64,000 nucleotides of DNA from Myxococcales bacterium (GTDB lineage Bacteria > Myxococcota_A > Polyangia > Polyangiales > Ga0077539): positions 62,001-126,000 of the forward strand of contig JAEUKH010000020.1 in assembly GCA_016792845.1 (NCBI GenBank), written 5' to 3'. Below are positions 37,152 to 44,839 of this stretch, in pieces. The notes below the pieces were generated by a model, which had not been told where the DNA came from, searched no databases, and saw only the letters and a program-made list of their open reading frames with translations. The translations under genes and the position numbers were made by a program. Numbering within the stretch: the stretch's first letter is position 1; every line of letters begins with the position of its first letter.

Positions 37152-37838
37152 TCAGCCCTTCTTCACATCGTCGACGAGGCGCCCCTGGTCGAGCTTGAGC
37201 ACCCGGGTCGCGATGTCGGTCACGCGCTGCTCGTGGGTGACCATCACCAAGGTGACGCCGCCCTCGCGAAACAGCCATTGAAATAAGCTCAGCACCGAGG
37301 CCCCGGTGGCGTGGTCGAGGCTCCCGGTGGGCTCGTCACAGAGCAAGATCTTCGGCTTCAAGAGCAGCGCCCGGGCGATGGCCACCCGCTGCCGCTGGCC
37401 CCCCGAGAGGCTCGTCGGGAGGTCGTTCTCGCGGCCTCCGAGCCCGACCCTCGCGAGGGTCTCGCGCACCCGCTCGGCGAGGTCGTCGACCGGCGCCGCC
37501 GCGAAGCTCGCGGGCAAGGCTACGTTGTCGGCCACGCTCCACCCGGCCACGAGGTGAAAGGCCTGAAACACAAACCCGAGCCGCGTCTGGCGCAGCGCCG
37601 CCGCGTCGCGGTCGCCGAGGCTCCGCAGCTCGCGGCCCTCGATCTTGCACGAGCCCGTGTAGGCCCGGTCGAGCGCGCCGAGCACGTTGAGGAGCGTCGA
37701 TTTGCCGCTCCCCGAGGCCCCCTCGATGGCCACGAGCTCGCCCTCGTCGAGCTGAAAGCTGAGGTCATCGAGGGCCCTTCGGCCGTCGTCGCCGGGGCCG
37801 TAGCGTCGACTGAGGGAGCTGACTTCGACCAGTGCCAT
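37152..37838 (-). CDS. ABC transporter ATPase (LolD/MacB type)
   Basis: A 228-residue ATPase with Walker A GASGSGKST, Q-loop VFQAFHLVAGWSVADNV, signature LSGGQRQRVAIARAL, Walker B ILLCDEPTGSLD and H-loop MVTHEQ. The Q-loop region and short length place it in the LolD/MacB/FtsE group, which drives permeases that do mechanical work on periplasmic substrates such as lipoproteins. It forms an operon with the permease and the Cys-rich lipoprotein. Confidence 0.93.
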   Translation of the reverse strand: MALVEVSSLSRRYGPGDDGRRALDDLSFQLDEGELVAIEGASGSGKSTLLNVLGALDRAYTGSCKIEGRELRSLGDRDAAALRQTRLGFVFQAFHLVAGWSVADNVALPASFAAAPVDDLAERVRETLARVGLGGRENDLPTSLSGGQRQRVAIARALLLKPKILLCDEPTGSLDHATGASVLSLFQWLFREGGVTLVMVTHEQRVTDIATRVLKLDQGRLVDDVKKG

Positions 37839-38147
37839 CGCGAGGCGCTCTTAGTACCCTTTGGCCGCCCCGTTCAAGCGAGCAACCTCGCCGAACGGGC
37901 GCACGACGCGACGGCCCACGCGCGGCCGAGACGCCGCGACCGCGCGGGTACACCCCGCGGGCTCGGGCCCTGACCTGGAGGGGGCGCCTTGGTCGTTTGT
38001 AACATATTGAAATAAATTGGTTATTTGTCAGTCTTTGCGAGCCATGGCCGCCGCGCAGGGGCGCGCGGGGGGTGACGCAAAAATCGACGCGGGTGACGCA
38101 TTGGGCGTGACAACGGCGGCTGCGACGCCCCACTCACGGGCGAGGCT
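37839..38147. promoter_or_regulatory. Divergent promoter region with AT-rich patch and direct repeats
   Basis: A 309-base gap between the ABC ATPase and the exported protein at 38148. It has a marked AT-rich stretch at 37995-38037 and, nearer the plus-strand gene, two exact GGGTGACGCA copies (38070-38079 and 38091-38100) set 21 bases apart, about two helix turns. A third similar element (GGGCGTGACA) lies at 38103. The repeats look like a regulator-binding array, and the AT-rich part a promoter zone. No gene is seen. Confidence 0.45.
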
Positions 38148-39182
38148 GTGAAGGCGCAGAGCGAGCGTCGCGGCGGTGCGCGCGCGACACGATGGGCGGT
38201 GTGCTGGGGGCTCGCGGGCCTCGCGGCGCCGCGTGGGCTCGGGGCGCAGAGCTTTCCGGCGGCGTTCTCGTGGGTGCGGGCTGAGGGGGCTGAGGGCTGC
38301 GCGTCGCGTGAGGAGGCCCTCGGGGCCATCACCGCGCGGCTCGGGCACGCGATCGAGACGCCGACCGCGGGCCTCTCGGTCGAGGTCGTGCTGCGCCGCG
38401 CCGAGCGCTGGCAGGGCGATGTGTTTCTGCGCGACGCCCGAGGCCAGACCGTGGGGGCTCGGCGCCTCGAAGCCGAGGGTCCGACCTGCGCGACCCTTGA
38501 CGCCTCGGTGGCCCTCGCGGTGGCCCTCGCGCTCGACCCTGAGGGCCGCTTTGACACCCCAGCGACCCCGCGTGCGCCGCACGACGCGCCCGTATCCGAG
38601 GCGTCGGCGGCGTCACCGCTGGCGCCGAGCGCGTGCCCGGTCTGTGTTGCGCCGCGGGCGACATCGGCGCGTCGGGGGGCGCGGGTCGAGGGCGGGCTGC
38701 GGGTCGGGGTGATCGCGGCGAGCTTGCCCGGCGCGGCCCCGGGCGTGGGGCTCGCGCTTCAGGGGTATCATCCGCGGTGGCGGGGCTGGGAGGCCGTGGG
38801 GTGGGTCTTCCCCGAGGTGTCTCAGCCCTTGGTCACGGGCCGCGTTCGGCTCGGTCTCACAGGCGCGGCGGTCGCGTGGTGCGGCCTCGAACGTGAGCGC
38901 CCGCGGTGGAGCGTTCGCGCCTGCGCGGGCACCTTCCTGGGAGCGCTCCGCGTCGAGGGCGAGGGCTTCGGGCGCCCCAGCGTGGCCGTGGCCCCGTGGT
39001 GGAGCCTCACCCTCGGCATGCGCGCCCGTTGGCGTGTCACGCCCCGGGTGTGGGCCGAGGCCTCGCTCGACGCGAACCTCGCGGTGACCCGTCAGACCTT
39101 CGCCGTTGAGGGCCTCGGAGGGGTCTTCACGCCCGCCCTGGTGGGCCTCGTGGGCGCGCTGGGGGGCGGCGTTCAGTTCTGA
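38148..39182 (+). CDS. Exported protein of unknown function, possible outer-membrane beta protein
   Basis: A 344-residue protein with an Arg-rich N-terminus and Ala/Leu signal (WAVCWGLAGLAAPRGLGAQ). An N-terminal globular part (about residues 40-130, GCASREEALGAITARLGH) is followed by a Pro/Ala linker with two Cys (CPVC) and a C-terminal part of alternating residues in strands (GGLRVGVIAA, WSLTLGMRARWRVTPRVWAEASLDANLAV) that ends with Phe, as in outer-membrane barrels. Proteins of this layout often occur beside ECF sigma genes in Polyangia (recalled). It precedes the sigma gene by 89 bases in the same direction. Confidence 0.65.
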   Translation: MKAQSERRGGARATRWAVCWGLAGLAAPRGLGAQSFPAAFSWVRAEGAEGCASREEALGAITARLGHAIETPTAGLSVEVVLRRAERWQGDVFLRDARGQTVGARRLEAEGPTCATLDASVALAVALALDPEGRFDTPATPRAPHDAPVSEASAASPLAPSACPVCVAPRATSARRGARVEGGLRVGVIAASLPGAAPGVGLALQGYHPRWRGWEAVGWVFPEVSQPLVTGRVRLGLTGAAVAWCGLERERPRWSVRACAGTFLGALRVEGEGFGRPSVAVAPWWSLTLGMRARWRVTPRVWAEASLDANLAVTRQTFAVEGLGGVFTPALVGLVGALGGGVQF

Positions 39183-39271
39183 CCTCGCGCGGGGGCCTTA
39201 GGGGCCAATCGTCGCGGCGTGATGTTTTCGGTGACAACGCAGCGGGCGTGTTGCCACCTACCGCTGCGACG

Positions 39272-39847
39272 ATGACGGCTTCGTGGTTGGTCTTGCCTGC
39301 GAATGTGGCCCCCGAGCGGGCGGCCAGCGGCAGCGCGACGCCTTCGTTTCGAGAGGTTTACGACACCCACTGGGCCTTCGTGTGGCGGGCCCTGCGCGCC
39401 TCGGGGGTGCGCCACGACGACCTCGAAGACCAGGTCCACGAGGTGTTCTTGGTGGTGCATCGGCGGCTCCATGAGTTCTCGGGGCGCGCCGCCGTGACGA
39501 CCTGGCTTTGGTCGATCGCGGCCCGGGTGGCGAGCGATTTCCGTCGACGCGCGTATGTGCGCCGCGAAGACCTCTGCGACACGATGCCCGAGCTCGCCGC
39601 CCCCGGGTCTGGGCCCGACGCGGCCCTTGAGGCCGCCCAAGCGCGCCGCGACCTCGACTGGATCCTCGACAGCATGCCCGACGAGCAGCGGGTGGTCTTC
39701 GTGCTCTTTGAACTCGACGGCCTCCAGGGCGACGCCATCGCGGCCCTCGTCGGCGTCTCGGTCAACACGGTCTACTCTCGCATCCGCCTCGGGCGGAAGC
39801 ATTTCGAGCGGAGCGCCGCCCGCCTCCGCGCCGGAGCCCGACGATGA
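39272..39847 (+). CDS. ECF-type RNA polymerase sigma factor
   Basis: A 191-residue sigma factor of the extracytoplasmic-function class. Region 2 is FREVYDTHWAFVWRALRASGVRHDDLEDQVHEVFLVVHRRL, ending in TTWLWSIAARVASDFRRR. Region 4 is LDSMPDEQRVVFVLFELDGLQGDAIAALVGVSVNTVYSRIRLGR, with the recognition helix. ATG 39272 removes a weakly coding N-terminal extension that starts at 39248. Its stop overlaps the next gene by four bases, which encodes a membrane protein with an anti-sigma-like position. Confidence 0.88.
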   Translation: MTASWLVLPANVAPERAASGSATPSFREVYDTHWAFVWRALRASGVRHDDLEDQVHEVFLVVHRRLHEFSGRAAVTTWLWSIAARVASDFRRRAYVRREDLCDTMPELAAPGSGPDAALEAAQARRDLDWILDSMPDEQRVVFVLFELDGLQGDAIAALVGVSVNTVYSRIRLGRKHFERSAARLRAGARR

Positions 39848-40713
39848 AGCCCCCGCTGCGCCGCTGGCTTGACGACCCCGAGGGCGCCCCTGACCCGGTC
39901 ACCTCGCTCCTCCGCGCCGGTCGCGCCGGGCCCGACCCTGCAACGGGGGCCCGCGTCTGGTCGACCCTCCCGGCGGCCGCGAAGGCAGGCGCGAGCGTCG
40001 GCGCGGGGGCCGCATGGGGGCTCCACCTCGCGCTCAAGCCGCTCATCGCGGTGCTCGTGGTCGGCATCGCCGCGAAGGCGGTCACCGTCTCGCGGGGCCC
40101 GGCGCCCGGTGCCGCGCGGTCGGCCGCGACCCAAGGCCCGGAGCCCCCGAAAGCCGCGTCGACGGCGCCGTTCGTGCTGCCGCCAGCGCCCGCCCGTGAC
40201 ACGGCAGAAAATGTAGTTGTTTCAAGTATTTCGGTGCCGCCATCGCACCCCGCTGCGGGGCGACCGTCGCGGCCTCCGGCGGTGGCGCCGCGCGGGCTCG
40301 CGGCGGCGGCCCGTCTGAGCGAGGCGGCGCGGCCTGTCGCAGCGGTCGTCTCGGCGAACGGGGGCGGCGCCGACCCGGCGGCAGGGGCTCAGGGTGAAGT
40401 GAGCGAGGTGGGGCTCCTCGACGCGGCGTTTGCGTCGTTGGCGCGCGACCCGGGGCGGGCGCTTGAGCTCACCGATGAGGCCCTGCGGCGCTTTCCGCAA
40501 GGGGCGATGCAGCACGAGCGTGAGACCTTGGCCATCGAGGCGCTCGCGCGTTTGGGGCGCGTCGATGCGGCGCGGGCGCGGGGGGCGAGCTTCCTTGTGC
40601 AACAAGGGTCCAGCGTTCATGCGGCGCGGGTGCGGCGGGTGCTGGCGCGAATCGATCAGACTTCGCGCGATTCGGTGACGTCCGAAGGCGCGAGACCCCA
40701 CTCACCCGAGTGA
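39844..40713 (+). CDS. Membrane protein of unknown function coupled to the sigma factor
   Basis: A 289-residue protein. The N-terminal 55 residues are cytoplasmic, followed by one membrane helix (about 56-76, LHLALKPLIAVLVVGIAAKAV), a long Pro/Ala/Ser extracytoplasmic linker, and a C-terminal helical TPR-like segment (LLDAAFASLARDPGRALELTDEALRRFP, EALARLGRVDAARARG). Position and topology suggest the anti-sigma factor or a sensor for the upstream sigma, but no zinc motif is visible. The C-terminus recalls the tetratricopeptide tails of such myxobacterial sigma partners. It overlaps both neighbours by one to four bases. Confidence 0.65.
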   Translation: MKPPLRRWLDDPEGAPDPVTSLLRAGRAGPDPATGARVWSTLPAAAKAGASVGAGAAWGLHLALKPLIAVLVVGIAAKAVTVSRGPAPGAARSAATQGPEPPKAASTAPFVLPPAPARDTAENVVVSSISVPPSHPAAGRPSRPPAVAPRGLAAAARLSEAARPVAAVVSANGGGADPAAGAQGEVSEVGLLDAAFASLARDPGRALELTDEALRRFPQGAMQHERETLAIEALARLGRVDAARARGASFLVQQGSSVHAARVRRVLARIDQTSRDSVTSEGARPHSPE

Positions 40714-42200
40714 TGCGCGGGTCAAAGCTTTTGGGTGTGTGGGTGGCCCTGTCGGTCGCGGGCTGCGGGGGCGTGTTGGTGATCGGCACGGCCGAGAGCA
40801 GCGACGCGGCGACCGCCGATGGGGCCGAGGGCGCCCGTGACGCGGGCGCGCCGCGCGACGACGTGCCAGCGGTCACCCGCGATGCGCCCGTCTCGGTCGA
40901 TGGACCCGTCTCGGTCGATGGACCCGTCTCGGTCGATGTACCCGTCTCGGTCGACGTGATCGTCGAGGGCGACGTTCAGGCGCCGCGCGATGCGGGTCCG
41001 CCCGCCGATGCGGGGTGTCGGCCCGCGGGTGAAGAGTACTGCAACGGCCTCGACGATGACTGCGACGGCACCGTCGACAACCTGGTGGGCTCGTCGTGTT
41101 CGCTCGGTCCGTGCTCGACGGCGCAGCTCGGGTGTCGCCCCAACATCGCGCCCGGCGTGCTGGGAGAGGGCGAGCCTCCGGTGTGCCAGCGCGTGTCGTT
41201 CGCGGTCGCGGGCGCGGTGTGTCGGCCCGCGGCGGGGGTCTGCGACGCGGCCGAGGTGTGCAGCGGCGCGAGCGATCGGTGCCCGGTCGACGCCTTTCAG
41301 CCCGTCGGCGTCGCGTGCGGTCAAGGGCTCGCTTGCAACGGCGCCGGCGCCTGCGGAGGCTGCCCCGGTTCGCCCCAACCCGAGGTCTGCGACGGCGTCG
41401 ACAACAACTGCAACGGGGCCATCGACGAGATGCTCTCTCGGGCTTGTTACACCGGCCCGAGCTTGCGGCGCATGACCTCGCCCTTGCAGTACATCGACGC
41501 CTGCGCGGCGCCGGGCAGCATGACGCTCTTGCCCAACACCGACGACGGCGCGAGCAACCTCACGCTGCCCTTCGCGTTTCGCTTCTTCGGCGTGCAACAC
41601 CAGCAGGCCGTGCTGGTCGCCAACGGCGTCGTCGCCTTCGCGCCGCGCATCACCAACTACGGCTTCAACAACGCCACCCTGCCGAACGCCCAGATCCAGA
41701 ACGCGGTCTTCGCCTTCTGGGATGACCTCTACCTCCGCACTGGGGTTTGCGTGGCCACCGTGGGCGCGGCGCCGAACCGTCAGTATGTGCTCGAATGGCG
41801 CGACGCGAGCTTCTTCTCGATCACGCAGAATCAGAACGTTCACCTTGATTTTGAGGTGGTCTTGAACGAGGCATCGAGCGCCGTCGACGTGCTCTATCGT
41901 CGTCTCGAAGGCGCGCCGCGGGCCCTCGGCGATCAGGCCACGGTGGGCATCCAGCAGGCGGCCGGGGCCAACTTCGACCTCGTGGGCTTCAACCAGCCCA
42001 TGACGCTTCGCGAAGGTTTGGGTGTTCGCTGGGTCACCGACCTCACCGCGGGCGTCGGCATCTGCCGCGCGGGCGCTCAAACATGCGCGGCGGGGCAGTG
42101 GGGCGGGTGCGCGGGCGAGGTGCTCCCGCGGTCGAGCGAGGTGTGCGGCAACTCCCTCGACGACGACTGCAACGGGAGCGTCGACGAAGGCTGCCCCTGA
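40713..42200 (+). CDS. Lipoprotein with MopE-like Cys/Asp repeats and PVSVDG repeat
   Basis: A 495-residue exported protein. The signal region WVALSVAGC ends in a lipobox. A linker contains PVSVDG or PVSVDV four times, encoded by an 18-base repeat. Three metal-binding-like MopE motifs of form EYCNGLDDDCDGTVDN occur (near residues 110, 230 and 485), each with an Asp-rich loop flanked by Cys. A central beta-rich domain (LTLPFAFRFFGVQHQQAVLVANG, AFWDDLY) resembles nidogen-like domains. It starts at the ATG overlapping the upstream stop. Calcium binding is plausible; a role in adhesion or envelope signalling is inferred. Confidence 0.75.
   Translation: MRGSKLLGVWVALSVAGCGGVLVIGTAESSDAATADGAEGARDAGAPRDDVPAVTRDAPVSVDGPVSVDGPVSVDVPVSVDVIVEGDVQAPRDAGPPADAGCRPAGEEYCNGLDDDCDGTVDNLVGSSCSLGPCSTAQLGCRPNIAPGVLGEGEPPVCQRVSFAVAGAVCRPAAGVCDAAEVCSGASDRCPVDAFQPVGVACGQGLACNGAGACGGCPGSPQPEVCDGVDNNCNGAIDEMLSRACYTGPSLRRMTSPLQYIDACAAPGSMTLLPNTDDGASNLTLPFAFRFFGVQHQQAVLVANGVVAFAPRITNYGFNNATLPNAQIQNAVFAFWDDLYLRTGVCVATVGAAPNRQYVLEWRDASFFSITQNQNVHLDFEVVLNEASSAVDVLYRRLEGAPRALGDQATVGIQQAAGANFDLVGFNQPMTLREGLGVRWVTDLTAGVGICRAGAQTCAAGQWGGCAGEVLPRSSEVCGNSLDDDCNGSVDEGCP
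40896..40961 (+). repeat. 18-base imperfect tandem repeat encoding PVSVDG
   Basis: Inside the MopE-like lipoprotein gene the unit CCCGTCTCGGTCGATGGA is repeated, first exactly and then with small changes, and encodes PVSVDG or PVSVDV in the linker after the lipobox. The boundaries given are approximate. Confidence 0.8.
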
Positions 42201-42249
42201 GCCCGCATTCTTGTGACGGACGCGCGGCCCGTCGGCCACCGACCGAGCG

Positions 42250-43317
42250 ATGAACACGCACCGATCGAGCGCTCTGCGCGCCGTGACGGTTGGGTTTTGG
42301 ATGTTGGGCCTCGTCGCCTCGTGCGGCGCGCAGCCCGAGGGCGCGACCTACGACGCCGCGGCGCCCGACGACCGACAGCGCGCGCCCAGAGACGACGCCT
42401 GGGAGCGGCTTGAGGCGCCTCGGACCCACACGCTCCTCGCCGTGGGCGGCGACGCGACGCGGGTCTTCATCGTGGGCGACAACGGCGACGAAGACGGGGC
42501 CCACGGGATCGTCTTACAGGGCGGCGCCGAGGGGCGGCTCGAACGTGTAGGGCTCCCTGCGGCGCCCGAGTGTCGCCCGGGCCGCTGCCGATGGCGGTGT
42601 GTCAGCGTCGACTCCGAGGGCGAGGCGATCTTCGCGGGGGCCAACCAGCGCGCCGCCGCGCCGCAGCCCGTGATGACCTGGGACGGGCGCACCGCGCGCC
42701 CCGTCGAGGGTCTCGCAGACCCATACTTCGGCTGGTTCTCGTGTGTCTCGGGCGGCCCCGGCGAGCGCGCCCTGGGAGGCGGGTACGGCGTCGTCGCGTT
42801 GCAGCGCGGGGGCGTCTGGAGCATCGAGACGGTCGACGAAGACCCGCAGCGAAACCCTTACTTTCGCGGCTGGATCGCCGGGCTCTGGCGCCTCTCTGGG
42901 GCCGCGCTCTGGGCCGTCGGAGGCGACGAGAGCGGCCACGGCGCGGCGATCTTCGCGCGCGAGGGTGACCGTTGGCGCGCGGTCTCGCGGGCTCCTGCGA
43001 GGGCGCGGTACGAGGCGCTCTGGGCCGCCGACGCCGAGACCGTGATCGCCGTGGGGGGCGGAGGGCAGATCGACACCCTGAGCCCGCGGGGGGTGTCGTC
43101 GCGCACCGTGGGCTCGGCGACGCTGCGCGGGGTCTGGGGCCGCAGCGCCCGTGATGTGTGGGCCGTCGGTGACGGCGGCACGGTGCTGCACTTTGACGGC
43201 GCGGCGTGGTCGCGGGTCGAGGTTCCGACCCGGGCTGATCTGTATGGGGTGTGGGGTCGGGGCGAACGCGCGCTGTGGATCGTCGGCGCCGACGGCACCG
43301 CCCTCTCGCGCCGCTGA
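42250..43317 (+). CDS. Lipoprotein with beta-propeller-like WG/VGDGG repeats
   Basis: A 355-residue exported lipoprotein (signal VTVGFWMLGLVASC). The body repeats a motif like LWxxDxxxVIAVGGGGQID, GVWGRSARDVWAVGDGGTVLHFDGAAWSRVEVP, LYGVWGRGERALWIVGADGTALSRR, a beta-propeller blade pattern common in myxobacterial surface proteins. It starts 49 bases after the MopE-like gene and may belong to the sigma-linked operon. Function unknown. Confidence 0.7.
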   Translation: MNTHRSSALRAVTVGFWMLGLVASCGAQPEGATYDAAAPDDRQRAPRDDAWERLEAPRTHTLLAVGGDATRVFIVGDNGDEDGAHGIVLQGGAEGRLERVGLPAAPECRPGRCRWRCVSVDSEGEAIFAGANQRAAAPQPVMTWDGRTARPVEGLADPYFGWFSCVSGGPGERALGGGYGVVALQRGGVWSIETVDEDPQRNPYFRGWIAGLWRLSGAALWAVGGDESGHGAAIFAREGDRWRAVSRAPARARYEALWAADAETVIAVGGGGQIDTLSPRGVSSRTVGSATLRGVWGRSARDVWAVGDGGTVLHFDGAAWSRVEVPTRADLYGVWGRGERALWIVGADGTALSRR

Positions 43318-43332
43318 GCCGCGCGGTTTGGG

Positions 43333-44817
43333 CTATCGCGGCGCTGAGGTGAACGCGCCGCCCGAGAAGGGCAAGATGGCCTTGAGGTCGTCGTCGAGGA
43401 AGCGGAGCTGCGCGCCGAGAAAGTAGTCGAAGCGGTCGCCGTTGAAGACGTCGTCGATGCCCGCGATGAGCCACGCCCGCTGCAAGACGTTGAAGGCCGC
43501 GGCGGCCCGAAAGCGCGGGTACGAGTTCTCACCGAAGCCGAAGAGGTCGGTGCGCACCTCGATGCGATCGTCGAGGAGGTGAAGGTCAGCGCCGAAGCCG
43601 CCCGACGACTCTTTGATGCCGTAGCGAAAGGTGATCGGCCCGACGCGCCGCGCGATCATCGCCGAGAAGCGAAACGAGTCGGTGGTGAGCCGAGACACCG
43701 TTCGCACGTGCGGCGTCAGGGTCGGGTCGGTGGTGTCGGTGATGTTGCTCGACACCGTGGTGAGACCCCGCGGGTCGTCGATGACTTCGATGAGAAAGTA
43801 CTTGTCTTCGCGGGGCTGCAAGCGAAGCTCGACGTAGCTCCGCAGGGTGTTCGAGATGAAGCTGTACTCGCTGCGGAGGCCCACCATAGTCTGCAAGCGC
43901 GAGATGGGCTGCACCACGTCGTTGAGCGCCTCGGCGGTGCCCTGCACCTCGTCGATGAGCGACTCGTCGCGCGCGAGGCGCCCGAGGTTGCCCTCGCCCC
44001 GGTCGATCGAGCCTGCGACGTTGTTGACGTGATCGAGCGACTCGCGCAGCGACCGAGAGGCGTCGGCCACGTTGCGCAGCGTCTCTTGCATCTGCGTCAC
44101 GGTGTTGTCGCCCGAGGGCTGGTTGCGACCGAGAATCTGCGTCAGCCGGTCGGTGCTCTCGCGGAGGTTCGAGAGCGTCGCGAGCACGTCGGGCTGGCCC
44201 CGGGTGGTGAGGCTGTCGAGGTTCTGCAAAGTATGCGAAACGACAGTGCTATTTTGTTGCACGGTGGCGTTCACCGAGCGCGTGAGCTCGGTGACGTTTC
44301 GCAAGATCTCGCGGAGGTCGCGCTCGGCGTCTTCGTTGCCGACGGCGCGCGAGACGCGCTCGGTGACGCGCTGGAGGTCGCGGGTGATCTGCGCGACGTT
44401 GTTGACGATCTCGTCGGTGCTCGAGCCCTCGAAGACCGTATTGATGCGGCCCCCGTCGGGCACGCGCCCCACGTCAGGGGTGCCCGGCGCCACCACCAAG
44501 AGGAACTCGCCGAGCACCGAGACGGCCCGGCGCGCCACCGTGCCGTTACGGAAGATCGGCGCCGTGGTCTGGATGCGGAGGTCGACCCGGGCGCGGCCGT
44601 TCTCAAGGCTGATGCGCTCGATCTCGCCGATGGCGATGCCCGCGGTGAGCACCCGCGAGCGCGGCACGAGCCCCGTGGCGTCGTTGAAGATCGCGTAGAC
44701 GTGGTAGTTGCCGGCCGAGCCCTGAGGCTGAAACAGCGTGCGGTACAAGGCCACGCTGCCCACCGACGCGGCGATGAGCAGCGCTCCTACCTTGAGCGAG
44801 CGCGTGACGTTCTGCAT
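43333..44817 (-). CDS. MCE/MlaD-family protein with predicted C-terminal beta-barrel
   Basis: A 494-residue envelope protein. It has an N-terminal inner-membrane helix (residues 8-27), then one MCE domain (about 38-130: YAIFNDATGLVPRSRVLTAGIAIGEIERISL, VLGEFLLVVAPGTPD), then about 200 residues of helix with polar repeats (ITRDLQRVTERVSRA, TVTQMQETLRNVADASRSL). The last 160 residues have alternating amphipathic strands (SYVELRLQP, RYGIKESSGGFGADLHL, YPRFRAAAAFNVL, RFDYFLGAQLRFLDDDLK), which look like a small outer-membrane barrel. An MlaD-barrel fusion has been reported in the diderm Firmicute Veillonella. No MlaE or MlaF is in the window. ATG 44817 is clear. Confidence 0.85.
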   Translation of the reverse strand: MQNVTRSLKVGALLIAASVGSVALYRTLFQPQGSAGNYHVYAIFNDATGLVPRSRVLTAGIAIGEIERISLENGRARVDLRIQTTAPIFRNGTVARRAVSVLGEFLLVVAPGTPDVGRVPDGGRINTVFEGSSTDEIVNNVAQITRDLQRVTERVSRAVGNEDAERDLREILRNVTELTRSVNATVQQNSTVVSHTLQNLDSLTTRGQPDVLATLSNLRESTDRLTQILGRNQPSGDNTVTQMQETLRNVADASRSLRESLDHVNNVAGSIDRGEGNLGRLARDESLIDEVQGTAEALNDVVQPISRLQTMVGLRSEYSFISNTLRSYVELRLQPREDKYFLIEVIDDPRGLTTVSSNITDTTDPTLTPHVRTVSRLTTDSFRFSAMIARRVGPITFRYGIKESSGGFGADLHLLDDRIEVRTDLFGFGENSYPRFRAAAAFNVLQRAWLIAGIDDVFNGDRFDYFLGAQLRFLDDDLKAILPFSGGAFTSAPR

Positions 44818-44839
44818 GACGACGGCGCCGAAGGTACCA

